Source: Rothia mucilaginosa (lineage in GTDB: Bacteria > Actinomycetota > Actinomycetes > Actinomycetales > Micrococcaceae). From it: a stretch of DNA of 64,000 nucleotides. Position 1 is the first letter of the stretch. Every line of letters starts with the position of its first letter. The position numbers were made by a program, and so were the translations under genes. The DNA lies in contig NZ_CP079822.1 in assembly GCF_019334805.1 (NCBI RefSeq), forward strand, positions 62,001-126,000, in the 5' to 3' direction. The notes below the pieces were generated by a model that saw only the letters and a program-made list of their open reading frames with translations, ran no database searches and was not told the origin of the DNA. Below are positions 1 to 8,814 of the stretch, piece after piece.

Positions 1-1
1 G

Positions 2-565
2 GTGTACACCGTAAAGACGAAGCTGCCCAAGTACGCAACCGGTAAGGCTGTCGAGGCTGACCCGTCGCTGCCGTCCTTCACTCTGGATGAGTCCACCGGC
101 AAGGCTGAGATTAAGCTGCCCGATAATAAGCCTGAGGTCACCGAGCTGACCGCTAAGACCCTCGTTGAGGGCGAGGGCCCCGAGGTCAAGGAAACCGACA
201 CCGTGTACGTGCGCTACATTGGCGTGCAGTACTCCGACGGTAAGGTTGTCGACGGCAACTACGACGCCGCCACCCCGATGGGCATCTCCCTGCAGGGCGT
301 TATCAAAGGCTGGACTCAGGGTCTGAAGGGTAAGAAGGTCGGCTCCCGCGTTGAGCTGGTCATCCCGGCGGACCTGGCGTACGGTAACGACACCGGCGGT
401 TCCAAGCCTTCGGGTACTCTGGTGTTCGTGGTTGATATTCTGGGTGCGGAGGAGAACCCGCAGACCCTGCAGCGTGCCCAGGCGGCTTCTAGCGCGGCTG
501 CTGCGGAGGCGAGCGCCTCGGCAACCGCAACCCCGGCGGCTACCGCTTCGGCTACCGCGCAGTAG
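2..565 (+). CDS. FKBP-type peptidyl-prolyl isomerase, 5' end cut by the window
   Basis: C-terminal part of an FKBP peptidyl-prolyl cis-trans isomerase, which catalyses proline isomerisation during protein folding. The FKBP core is seen in VYVRYIGVQYSDGKVVDG, GVIKGWTQGLKGKKVGSR, the IPADLAYGN loop and LVFVVDILG. It ends in an Ala/Ser/Thr-rich tail (ASSAAAAEASASATATPAAT) of low complexity. The frame is open to the window edge and the GTG at base 2 has no visible ribosome binding site, so the true start, and probably a signal peptide and a second FKBP-like domain, lie upstream. A second FKBP gene follows 95 bases later. Family call firm; length and location in the cell unknown. Confidence 0.85.
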   Translation: MYTVKTKLPKYATGKAVEADPSLPSFTLDESTGKAEIKLPDNKPEVTELTAKTLVEGEGPEVKETDTVYVRYIGVQYSDGKVVDGNYDAATPMGISLQGVIKGWTQGLKGKKVGSRVELVIPADLAYGNDTGGSKPSGTLVFVVDILGAEENPQTLQRAQAASSAAAAEASASATATPAATASATAQ

Positions 566-660
566 CCCACATTTTTATACCGCGCTCGCCGCTTATATGA
601 CGTAGGCGGCGGGCGCACCCACTATTTCGATTCATTTCGAACCAATCAAAGGAGACACCC

Positions 661-1056
661 ATGTCTTTCGGTCAGCGTAACCTCGACCGCGAAAAGCCCG
701 AAATCGATTTCCCCGAGGGCGACGCCCCCACCGAGCTGGTCATCACCGACCTGATCGAGGGTGCAGGCGCTGAGGTTGTTCCCGGCTCCCGCGTGCTCAC
801 CCACTACGTTGGTGTGGCATTCTCCACCGGTGAAGAGTTTGACGCGTCCTGGAACCGCGGTGAGCCGCTGCCGTTCCAGGTGGGCGTTGGCCAGGTTATC
901 CGCGGCTGGGATGAGGGTCTGCTCGGCATGAAGGTCGGCGGCCGTCGTCGCCTGGAGATTCCCGCCGACATGGCGTACGGTGACCGCGGCGCAGGTTCGG
1001 TCATTAAGCCCGGCGAGGCCCTGATTTTCGTGGTGGACCTGCTGGACGTCCGCTAA
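661..1056 (+). CDS. FKBP-type peptidyl-prolyl cis-trans isomerase, cytoplasmic
   Basis: A 131-residue single-domain FKBP. Conserved core: LTHYVGVAFSTGEEFD, the VIRGWDEGLLGMKVGG segment, IPADMAYGD and ALIFVVDLLDV at the end. There is no signal peptide or membrane segment, so it should act in the cytoplasm, unlike the partial FKBP upstream which may be exported. The ATG follows AAAGGAGACACCC, a good ribosome binding site. A terminator hairpin lies about 65 bases after the stop, so the two FKBP genes form a unit ending here. Similar in size to short actinobacterial FKBPs. Confidence 0.92.
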   Translation: MSFGQRNLDREKPEIDFPEGDAPTELVITDLIEGAGAEVVPGSRVLTHYVGVAFSTGEEFDASWNRGEPLPFQVGVGQVIRGWDEGLLGMKVGGRRRLEIPADMAYGDRGAGSVIKPGEALIFVVDLLDVR

Positions 1057-1119
1057 GGACTAGCCGGTAAGGTTCTCGCGTTTTTCGCGCTTCTCACGTA
1101 AGACGCGCAGAGACGCGTA

Positions 1120-1164
1120 GCCCGGTGCTTTCTCCCGATTGTGGGAGGGGCACCGGGCTTTTTT
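1120..1164 (+). terminator. Rho-independent terminator after the FKBP pair
   Basis: GCCCGGTGC pairs with GCACCGGGC, with further pairing of TCTCCC with GGGAGG inside, followed by six T. It separates the FKBP genes from pafBC. Confidence 0.9.
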
Positions 1165-1230
1165 GTGCCCGCACCCGCGCGTTCCTCCCGCCGCCCCGCA
1201 CACTGAGTAAGTGCCGCGGAACACACACGG

Positions 1231-1236
1231 TATGAT
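1231..1236 (+). promoter_or_regulatory. -10 box of a leaderless pafBC transcript
   Basis: TATGAT lies six bases before the ATG at 1243 and no Shine-Dalgarno sequence is present, so transcription should start at the A of the start codon. No good -35 is visible. Confidence 0.6.
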
Positions 1237-1242
1237 TGAACC

Positions 1243-3516
1243 ATGTCCACCGCAGCTCAGCTTTACATGACTCTTCACCGCCTCGCCACCGCCGCCGAGG
1301 CACCCGACACCGCAACCCGAACCCAGGGCATCAGCCGCAACGAGCTACTGACCCTGCTCGGTGTCAAGACGCGCGCGAACGGCTCCCTCAGCGAGTCGCA
1401 GGAACGCGCCTTTGAGCGAGCCAAGCAGACCCTGCGTGATGCCGGCGCGCGCATCACCCACGTGACCACAGATCTGGGGGAGCGCTACCGCCTCGAAACC
1501 AGCAACGCCGCTAAGCTGCCCGCCTGGAACCCCACTGCCGAGGAGTTCCGCCTCATCAACACCATCCTGCGCGGCTGGGAAGGCACCGAGCTGCAGGATG
1601 ATGCCTACCGCATCCTGCGTAAGATTGCGCTGACCAGCGAGAACCTCACCGATGAGGCGCTCGCCGCTGCGAAGATTCTGGAGCCGAAGACCGGCAAGCG
1701 TCAGCGTGCGAAGAACCTGTACGCCTACCGTGAGCCCCTTCAGCGCATTTACTTTAGCGATAACCCGCACCTGAACGAGCTGTTTACCGCCTATGCGGAG
1801 CGTAAGACGGTCACGTTCACCTATCAGACGGCTGCCGGTGCGACCCGCGTACAGGAGAAGGTCAGTGTTGCCGGTATCGGTTACCGTTACGGCACCTGGT
1901 ATTTTGTCGGCTACTACACTGAGAGCGCGGAGCGTAAGGAGTACACGTTCCGTGCCAGCCGTATTCAGAAGCTCACGATGCTTTCACGTATCGATTCGAC
2001 CCCCATCAATGCGACGTTTAAAGCCAAGAACTGGCTTGAGGACATTGAGGGCTACGAAGAGAGCCTGATTGTTGCCGAGGTCAGCGCCGATTCTACGCTG
2101 TCGGAGCCCTTCACCGTGCCCTCATACGGCACGATTGATAGTGCTGTGGCGGCGACCAGCTACAGCTGCGTGATCGAGCCGCCCGAGGAATCGGAGGCTG
2201 CATCTACCCGCCAGCGTGACAGTTACGCCGCCCAGCAGCAGCTGTTGCGCACCCTCACCGACCTGCACAGCGGCGCAGTTGAAGACCCCGGCACCTGGGC
2301 AGATATCAACCAGCGCAACCGCAACAACTCCCTTGACGATCTTGTGGATTTGCTTCTGGGTCTGCACCGTGCCGACCGCTGGGCGAGCGCCCACGACGAG
2401 GAGCCCATGCCGTTGAACCAGCTCAACGCCCTCTACAGCGTGGACACCGACAAGAACCGTGCCCTCGGCAAAACTATTGCCGAGATTTTCGCGCTGGTAG
2501 ACACCGTACCCTTCGACTCTGACCCCAAGGACCCGGACGCACTCAAGCCCACCTACATTAACCTGCTGCCGGACTTTGACGGCGCCACCCCGAACACGCT
2601 ACTGAACTACGCCCGTCTCACCGACACTGAGCTCGCCATCCTCGTTTTCACCCTCTCTGCCGCAGATATTCTGCACCCGGCTGATGCGCGCCTAGGCAGT
2701 ATCCGTGCGGCGCTCGCCGCCGCGTACCCGAACGCGCCCTTCTATGCGCAGCACCTGTGCTTCGCCCCGCAGGAGCCCCTACTGCAGGAGGCGACTGCCG
2801 CCCTGAGCAGCGGCAACGCCGTGACCATTGGTTACGGTGAGCGTGCCGCGGACCGCCTGGTGGACCCGTATGCGTTGGTGCTGCACCGCGACCACATGTA
2901 TCTGCATGCGTGGTGCCGTACCGCTGAGGAACGCTACTATGCCGCGCGCGGTGAAGAGGTGCCCGAGTATGTGCCCGAGGCTTTTGCTCACCCCACCACC
3001 GGCGAGGCAGAGAACAGCGAAGTTGCAGACAGCGAGGCGGCGGACAATGAGGCAGGGGAGAAGACCCCCACTTTCTGGCGTAACTTCCGCCTCACCCGCA
3101 TCAACCACATTCAGGAGGCGGGCGCGGGTCGTACCCACCCGGTCACCGGAGACACCGTCCCGCATTGGCACGCGCAGCAGCACAGCACTCAGACCAACCC
3201 GTTCGCTGAGTTGCGGATTCACCCGACCGAGCACATTCCCAGCGGTGAGCCGCTTGATACTCTCACCGCAACGTACATGCGTCGAAGCACCCACCACGTG
3301 AAGAAGGCTTCACGCACCCAGTACGTGCGCATCCACTACTACAACAACGCCCACGGCGCTGGCGATAAGAACATCCTCGACACCGTCATCGCGCACCGAG
3401 GTGCCCTCGAACTTGTCGGTCCCGCGCACCTGCGTGCGGCGTTGCTTGACCAGTTGCAAACCCTCAATGCGAGTAGCCGCAGTGGTGTGCCTGCAGGTGT
3501 GCCCGCAGAAAAATAG
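1243..3516 (+). CDS. pafBC: PafB-PafC fusion, WYL-domain transcriptional activator
   Basis: A 757-residue protein about twice the size of single WYL regulators. The N-terminal half has a winged-helix region (GISRNELLTLLGV) and a WYL domain around residues 190-250 (GIGYRYGTWYFVGYY, YTFRASRIQKL). The C-terminal half repeats the plan, ending with a second WYL-like segment (DPYALVLHRDHMYLHAWCR, NFRLTRINHI) interrupted by a Glu/Ala-rich stretch near residue 590. In mycobacteria PafB and PafC are separate and together activate the LexA-independent DNA-damage response; in Micrococcaceae they are commonly fused. The order pafBC-tatA-tatC-helY downstream supports the call. No proteasome gene lies in the window. 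Probably leaderless. Confidence 0.88.
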   Translation: MSTAAQLYMTLHRLATAAEAPDTATRTQGISRNELLTLLGVKTRANGSLSESQERAFERAKQTLRDAGARITHVTTDLGERYRLETSNAAKLPAWNPTAEEFRLINTILRGWEGTELQDDAYRILRKIALTSENLTDEALAAAKILEPKTGKRQRAKNLYAYREPLQRIYFSDNPHLNELFTAYAERKTVTFTYQTAAGATRVQEKVSVAGIGYRYGTWYFVGYYTESAERKEYTFRASRIQKLTMLSRIDSTPINATFKAKNWLEDIEGYEESLIVAEVSADSTLSEPFTVPSYGTIDSAVAATSYSCVIEPPEESEAASTRQRDSYAAQQQLLRTLTDLHSGAVEDPGTWADINQRNRNNSLDDLVDLLLGLHRADRWASAHDEEPMPLNQLNALYSVDTDKNRALGKTIAEIFALVDTVPFDSDPKDPDALKPTYINLLPDFDGATPNTLLNYARLTDTELAILVFTLSAADILHPADARLGSIRAALAAAYPNAPFYAQHLCFAPQEPLLQEATAALSSGNAVTIGYGERAADRLVDPYALVLHRDHMYLHAWCRTAEERYYAARGEEVPEYVPEAFAHPTTGEAENSEVADSEAADNEAGEKTPTFWRNFRLTRINHIQEAGAGRTHPVTGDTVPHWHAQQHSTQTNPFAELRIHPTEHIPSGEPLDTLTATYMRRSTHHVKKASRTQYVRIHYYNNAHGAGDKNILDTVIAHRGALELVGPAHLRAALLDQLQTLNASSRSGVPAGVPAEK

Positions 3517-3584
3517 AACTTCACCCACTAGTAAAAACACCCTAAAAACCCTTCCAAGGGGCCAAAACATTAACCTAAAACTTG

Positions 3585-3590
3585 TATAAT
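3585..3590 (+). promoter_or_regulatory. -10 box of a leaderless transcript for the 3598 gene and tatA
   Basis: Consensus TATAAT ends seven bases before the ATG at 3598, which has no ribosome binding site. It would also drive tatA 15 bases downstream of that gene. Confidence 0.65.
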
Positions 3591-3597
3591 GGTGCTC

Positions 3598-3936
3598 ATG
3601 TCTTGGTGGTTCTGGATTTTGCTATGGGGCGCGCTCATCATCTGCTCGCTCCTCTATTTGGCATGGTTCACCTACAAAGCACTCACTCGCGGTTTCACAC
3701 TCCTTGACGAAACCGTAACCTGGGTCGAGTCAATCGAGGGACAATTCGACGCAGCGCAAGCGAACGCAAGCCGAAAACTCCCGCGAGACACCACCCTCGG
3801 GGTATTCACACCCATCACTGAGGCATACAATAACTACGAACAAGGTAAGCAGACACGCAGGTCTGAGCGGATCAAGCGACGGGTCTCCCGACGAGATCGA
3901 CTCGGCCAACCTCAAAACATCGGAGACCTGCTCTAA
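3598..3936 (+). CDS. Small single-pass membrane protein of unknown function upstream of tatA
   Basis: 112 residues from the ATG at 3598; a GTG-like start at 3589 would overlap the TATAAT box and is unlikely. One N-terminal membrane segment (WWFWILLWGALIICSLLYLA), then a cytoplasmic part with a basic patch (RRSERIKRRVSRRDR). No domain that I recognise. It ends 15 bases before tatA, so the two are probably cotranscribed. Whether it helps Tat translocation is only a guess from position. Confidence 0.75.
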   Translation: MSWWFWILLWGALIICSLLYLAWFTYKALTRGFTLLDETVTWVESIEGQFDAAQANASRKLPRDTTLGVFTPITEAYNNYEQGKQTRRSERIKRRVSRRDRLGQPQNIGDLL

Positions 3937-3951
3937 CCAGAAAGGCACACC

Positions 3952-4197
3952 ATGGGCCAGATTTTCAGCCACCCCGCGACCATCATTGTCGTTATCCTCC
4001 TTATCGTCCTGCTCTTCGGCGCACCCAAGCTGCCCGGCATGGCACGCAGCCTCGGCCAGTCCATGCGCATCTTCAAGACCGAAGTTGAGGGTCTGAAGAA
4101 CGACTCCAAGAAGGACCCCCGCGAGAAGGACGGCGAAGAGGTCGTCACCGCTGAGGTCGTAGACAACGGCAAGGACGGCAAGACCGAAACCAAGTAA
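3952..4197 (+). CDS. tatA: Twin-arginine translocase subunit TatA
   Basis: 81 residues: a short N-terminal membrane helix ([13 protein letters not shown]), the hinge APKLPG, an amphipathic helix with the [16 protein letters not shown] pattern, and a charged tail. TatA oligomers form the pore that passes folded proteins with RR signal peptides across the membrane. The hinge normally reads FG-(S/A)-KLP, as here. The ribosome binding site is AGAAAGG. A hairpin 20 bases after the stop could reduce read-through into tatC. No TatB is encoded nearby; in Actinobacteria tatB usually lies elsewhere. Confidence 0.95.
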   Translation: MGQIFSHPATIIVVILLIVLLFGAPKLPGMARSLGQSMRIFKTEVEGLKNDSKKDPREKDGEEVVTAEVVDNGKDGKTETK

Positions 4198-4218
4198 CGG
4201 TCCCGCCACCGATGCACC

Positions 4219-4253
4219 AAACCCGTGCCAGCCCACCGGCCGGCACGGGTTTT
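4219..4253 (+). terminator. Intra-operon hairpin between tatA and tatC
   Basis: ACCCGTGCC pairs with GGCACGGGT across a 12-base loop and runs into four T. It is terminator-like but tatC, 78 bases on, has no obvious promoter of its own, so it may act as an attenuator giving more TatA than TatC. Confidence 0.7.
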
Positions 4254-4330
4254 GCGGCACCACCCCATAAACACCCCACCAGACCCCCTCAGCCGAATCA
4301 CACACGGCACCGACACCCAGAGGACACCAC

Positions 4331-5212
4331 GTGGCAACACCCGACCAGGACGTGCGCAACCGCAAAATCAATCCTGAAGCACGCATGGAACTCAAGGAAC
4401 ACCTGCGCGAATTCCGCGACCGCCTCATCAAAGCGGCTATCGCAACCATCATCGCAGCCATCATCGGTACGGTCTTCCTCTACCAGCCTTTCATCGAAAT
4501 GATCTCTGCACCCCTGCAGCAGATCAACGCAGAAACCGGCCGCAACGCAAACCTGAACTACGGTAGCGTCGCATCTCCTTTCGACCAGCTGCTGAAGGTC
4601 GGTATGTACATCGGCCTGGTGATCGCCTCTCCCGTCTGGCTCTACCAGGCACTGCGATTCCTGCTGCCGGCACTGCACACCAAGGAGAAGAAGTATCTCT
4701 TCGGCTTCCTCACCGCATCTATTTTCGCGTTTGCCTGCGGTGTCGCCATTTCGTACTTCACCCTCCCCGGCGTGGTCTACGCGCTGCTGAAGTTCACCCC
4801 CGTCAACGAAAGTAACTACATTGATGCGGGCGTGTACATCTCCTTCATCCTGAAGTTCGTTGTTACGTTCTCCTGCGCGTTCATCATCCCGGTGATCCTG
4901 GTCGGCATTAACATGCTCGGCCTCATCCGAGGCAAGACCATCCTGAAGTCCTGGCGTTGGGTTGTCGTGCTCGTTGCAGTGATTGCAGCGCTGACCGCAC
5001 CCGGTAGCGACATCATGATGATGTTCGTGCTCATGGCGCCGCTGCTGATTTTCTTCTTCGCAGCGATCGGCATCTGCATGATCAACGACAAGCGCCGCGA
5101 CCGCAAGCTTGCCAAGCTGGCACAGGGGTCGGATGAAGCAAGCCTGAACACCGCAACCAGCAGTGAAGACCTGGCGAAGATGGGTTACTTCGAGGAAGAG
5201 AAGACTTCCTAA
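4331..5212 (+). CDS. tatC: Twin-arginine translocase subunit TatC
   Basis: 293 residues with six predicted membrane segments. N-terminal MELKEHLREFRDRLIKA is the TatC signature that helps bind the twin-arginine signal peptide; P and E positions of the first loop are seen in FIEMISAPLQQ. TatC is the receptor of the Tat translocon. The GTG start follows AGAGGA. The C-terminal tail (after about residue 255) is charged and cytoplasmic. Three lipoprotein genes at 17.7-20 kb have RR-type signals and are plausible substrates. Confidence 0.95.
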   Translation: MATPDQDVRNRKINPEARMELKEHLREFRDRLIKAAIATIIAAIIGTVFLYQPFIEMISAPLQQINAETGRNANLNYGSVASPFDQLLKVGMYIGLVIASPVWLYQALRFLLPALHTKEKKYLFGFLTASIFAFACGVAISYFTLPGVVYALLKFTPVNESNYIDAGVYISFILKFVVTFSCAFIIPVILVGINMLGLIRGKTILKSWRWVVVLVAVIAALTAPGSDIMMMFVLMAPLLIFFFAAIGICMINDKRRDRKLAKLAQGSDEASLNTATSSEDLAKMGYFEEEKTS

Positions 5213-5243
5213 CTAAATAGTTCGCATTGAGCGACGTAGCCGC

Positions 5244-5283
5244 AAGGGGCGGGGTACAGAGAACCTGTATCCCGCCCCTTTCG
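5244..5283 (+). terminator. Terminator after tatC
   Basis: AAGGGGCGGG(G)TACAG pairs with CTGTA(T)CCCGCCCCTT, followed by TTC. Strong stem closing the pafBC-tatAC block. Confidence 0.8.
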
Positions 5284-5490
5284 CATGCCCAGACATACCC
5301 AGATTAGAGTGCCCAGATTCGCATGCCGGGAAAGCTTCTAACGTCGGCTCGCACGGCACCTCCATAGCGAGATTCACAGGGAGCGTTATACCGCGCCGGA
5401 TGCGCTCGCTGTTCGCCCATACCGGATTAGTGCCCGTGCAGGATGCTTTCTGGAGGCTCGCGGCGGGCGAACCGTTACACTGGACATACT

Positions 5491-8400
5491 ATGAGCAAGC
5501 ACCACGCACAGTCCGACGCACACACTTCTAACGCTTCTAACGCACAGACCCCGGCGGAGCGCACCGACTACGCTGCCGCCTACGCCGCATCCCGAGAACG
5601 CGCCGCCTACGCGAAGACCGCCCTGGGGGCTTTTGAAGCGTCCCTGGATTTTCCGCTGGATGATTTTCAGCGTCAGGCGTGTGCCGCCGTGGAGGCGGAC
5701 CGTTCCGTCCTGGTTGCCGCGCCTACGGGTGCGGGTAAGACCATTGTGGGCGAGTTCGGTATTTACCTGGCGCTGCGCCGCGGCATGAAGGCGTTCTACA
5801 CGACCCCCATTAAGGCGCTGAGCAACCAGAAGTACCACGACTTCGTGCGCGCGTACGGTGAGGATTACGTGGGTCTGCTGACCGGCGATACGAGCATTAA
5901 CACGGAAGCACCCGTGGTCGTGATGACCACCGAGGTGCTGCGCAACATGCTCTACGCTAACTCGACCACGCTGACCGGCCTGGGCTACGTGGTGATGGAT
6001 GAGGTGCACTACCTGGCGGACCGTTTCCGTGGCGCAGTGTGGGAAGAGGCGATTATTCACCTTCCCGAGCATGTGAACGTCATTTCCCTGTCGGCTACGG
6101 TGTCGAACGTTGAGGAGTTCGGCGCGTGGCTGGATACGGTGCGCGGCGGCACGGACATTATTGTTTCGGAGCACCGCCCGGTGCCGCTGTGGCAGCACAT
6201 GATGGTCGGTCACCGCGTGGTGGACCTGTTCGTACCCGAAGACAACTCCGCGCAGGGCAAAAACCACACCCAGGGCAAGAACCAGGAGCCGGAGGAGAAG
6301 CTCTCCCGCAAGCAGGCGAAGAAGGCACAGAAGGCTAAGCATCGCGGCGCAACCGTGGAGGCGGGCGCCAACCCTCTGCTTGCCGGTCTGCGCCTGAACC
6401 CGCAGCTGAAGGCGCTACGCCCCGGCTTCCGTTCGAGCCCGGGCCGTGGACGCTACGGCGGCAAGCGTGAACGTTTCCGTCACCGCCGTGAAGGCTGGCT
6501 CAATGAGACGTTCAGCAGCGGCGAGCGCGGCCGCTCGAACCGTCGTGACCGTTTCAGCAACGATCGTTTCAGTAACGACCGGGACTTTGATGCGCGCGGT
6601 GAGCAGAAGCCTCTGCGCCCGCAGCGCATTACCCGCCCGGAGATGGTGCGCGCCCTCGACAAACAGGGCCTGCTGCCCGCAATCTGCTTTATCTTCTCCC
6701 GTGCCGGTTGCGACGGCGCGGTCAGCCACTGCGTATCCGCCGATATTACGCTGACCACCCCCGAACAGCAGCAGACCATCCGCGCCTACATTGCGGAAGC
6801 GACCGCTCACCTGGACACCCGCGACCTGAACACCCTCGGCTACTACGAATGGCGTGACGGCCTGATTCGCGGTATCGCCGCGCACCACGCCGGCCTACTA
6901 CCCCTATTCAAGGAGGTCGTCGAAACCCTCTTCGCCCAGGGCCTCATCAAGCTGGTCTTCGCCACCGAAACCCTCGCACTGGGCATCAACATGCCCGCCC
7001 GCACCGTCATCCTGGAAAAGCTCACCAAGTACAACGGCGAATCCCACGTGGACATCACCCCCGGCGAGTACACCCAGCTAACCGGACGCGCAGGCCGCCG
7101 CGGCATCGACATCGAAGGCCACGCCGTCGTCATGTGGCGCCCCGGCATGTCCCCAGAACACGTGGCAACCCTCGCCTCAACCCGCACCTACCCGCTGAAC
7201 TCCTCATTCCGCCCCACCTACAACATGGCGGCAAACCTCATCGCCTCCTACGGCGCCGAACGCACCCGCAAAATCCTGGAATCCTCCTTCGCACAGTTCC
7301 AAGCAGACAAATCGGTCGTCGGCGTCGCCTCCCGCGTACGCAAAAACGAAAGCGCCCTAGAAGGCTACCGCGAAGCAATGGCATGCCACCTGGGCGACTT
7401 CACCGAATACGTCCAGCTCAGCCGCCACATCGCCGAACTGGAAAAGAAAGCGTCCAAGAGCAACGAACGCCACGCCCGCGCGCAGGCACACCACAGCATC
7501 CAGCAGCTACTACCCGGCGACATCATCTACATTCCGCACGGCCGCTCCCGCGGCTACGCAGTCGTCATCACCCGCTCCGACTCGCACGCCGACCCGCGCA
7601 TCGGCATCGTCACCGAGGACGCGCACCAGCGCACCGCCTCAACCCGCGATTTCGAAGGCGCCGTCGAACCGGTCTCACGCATCAAAATCCCCAAGCGCCT
7701 AAGCCTCAAAACCCCCAAGGAACGCCGCGACACGGCAAGCCGCATGCGCCAGGCACTCTACGACGGCCGCGCCCCGCGTGCGCTCGCACAGCAGAACATC
7801 CCTGCTCGTCAGAACAGCATTGACGCACAGCTGGAGGCTCTGCAGGCTCAGCTGCGTAACCACCCGTGCCACGGCTGCTCCGACCGTGCAAACCACATGC
7901 GTTGGGCTGAGCGCTGGCAGAAGCTCAACTCCGAGACGGAAGGGTTGCGCCGTCAGATTGCCCGCCGCACCAACACGATCGCGCAGGTCTTCAACCGCAT
8001 TGCGCGTCTGCTGGAAAGCTACGGCTACGTCGAACGCACCGAGGATAACGAACTATCGCTAACCACCGGCGGACAGGCTCTACGCCGCATCTACGGCGAG
8101 CGTGACCTACTGACCGCCCTGTGCCTGGACGCGCACTTCCTCGACGGACTGGAACCCGCCGCCATCGCGGCAACCGTTGCCGCGCTGACCTACCAGGGCA
8201 AGCGCGACGCGGTGGAATACCTGGCTCACTACCCGCACCCGTCCCTGCGCGCACCCATCGCGACGATTACGCAGCGCCTCGCCGACCTGAACGCAGCCGA
8301 GGAACAGTTCAAGGTCAACCCGACCCCGGCATGCGACTTCGGCCTGGTCGAACCCATGTACGCGTGGGCGAACGGTGCGCACCTCGCAAAGGCAATCGAG

Positions 8401-8562
8401 GACACCGGCCTTGCCGCCGGCGACTTCGTGCGCTGGGCAAAGCAGGTACTGGACGCCCTGGACCAGATTGCGCACATCCGCTCGCTGGACCCGGTCATTC
8501 GCGCCCGCTGTGAAGAGGCGATTGAGGCGGTCCGCCGCGGCGTGGTCGCACTGGACGTCTAA
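5491..8562 (+). CDS. helY: Superfamily II DEVH-box helicase, HelY/Mtr4-like
   Basis: 1023 residues from the ATG at 5491. Helicase motifs are clear: APTGAGKT (Walker A), MDEVHYLADR (DEVH box), LSATVSN (motif III), and TGRAGRRG (motif VI). A C-terminal DSHCT-like region includes DARFLDGLEP-type sequence around residue 880. The family is related to the eukaryotic Mtr4/Ski2 RNA helicases; the role in bacteria is RNA processing or decay by inference. An Arg/Gly-rich basic insertion occupies about residues 250-385, between RecA domains, with repeated RFSNDRF units. The upstream TACACT nine bases before the ATG suggests a nearly leaderless transcript. An ATG at 5443 is in frame but unsupported. Confidence 0.88.
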   Translation: MSKHHAQSDAHTSNASNAQTPAERTDYAAAYAASRERAAYAKTALGAFEASLDFPLDDFQRQACAAVEADRSVLVAAPTGAGKTIVGEFGIYLALRRGMKAFYTTPIKALSNQKYHDFVRAYGEDYVGLLTGDTSINTEAPVVVMTTEVLRNMLYANSTTLTGLGYVVMDEVHYLADRFRGAVWEEAIIHLPEHVNVISLSATVSNVEEFGAWLDTVRGGTDIIVSEHRPVPLWQHMMVGHRVVDLFVPEDNSAQGKNHTQGKNQEPEEKLSRKQAKKAQKAKHRGATVEAGANPLLAGLRLNPQLKALRPGFRSSPGRGRYGGKRERFRHRREGWLNETFSSGERGRSNRRDRFSNDRFSNDRDFDARGEQKPLRPQRITRPEMVRALDKQGLLPAICFIFSRAGCDGAVSHCVSADITLTTPEQQQTIRAYIAEATAHLDTRDLNTLGYYEWRDGLIRGIAAHHAGLLPLFKEVVETLFAQGLIKLVFATETLALGINMPARTVILEKLTKYNGESHVDITPGEYTQLTGRAGRRGIDIEGHAVVMWRPGMSPEHVATLASTRTYPLNSSFRPTYNMAANLIASYGAERTRKILESSFAQFQADKSVVGVASRVRKNESALEGYREAMACHLGDFTEYVQLSRHIAELEKKASKSNERHARAQAHHSIQQLLPGDIIYIPHGRSRGYAVVITRSDSHADPRIGIVTEDAHQRTASTRDFEGAVEPVSRIKIPKRLSLKTPKERRDTASRMRQALYDGRAPRALAQQNIPARQNSIDAQLEALQAQLRNHPCHGCSDRANHMRWAERWQKLNSETEGLRRQIARRTNTIAQVFNRIARLLESYGYVERTEDNELSLTTGGQALRRIYGERDLLTALCLDAHFLDGLEPAAIAATVAALTYQGKRDAVEYLAHYPHPSLRAPIATITQRLADLNAAEEQFKVNPTPACDFGLVEPMYAWANGAHLAKAIEDTGLAAGDFVRWAKQVLDALDQIAHIRSLDPVIRARCEEAIEAVRRGVVALDV

Positions 8563-8814
8563 CCCGCGCCTTAGTGCGACACCGTATATAGTGCAACACC
8601 ATGCCCGACCGGTTCGGGCTACCACCCCCGCCACTTGTGTATCGTTCCGCCTCATCCCGCCTCATCGTGGGCACGTCATCTAAGGACGAACGAACTACCG
8701 CAGGTAGCGGGGGTGCTTCTATACTCAAATAAGATGCTCAGCTCAGCTACGCGAGCACAATTGAAGTGCCCGCCCTCATGCGCCTCGGCGCGCCTCAAAG
8801 GTGAAAGGATTCTA

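Noticed and set aside
2..2. Window start as a true gene start of the first FKBP
   Set aside because: The GTG at base 2 has no upstream sequence to judge and family members usually have an N-terminal signal or second domain; treated as cut off.
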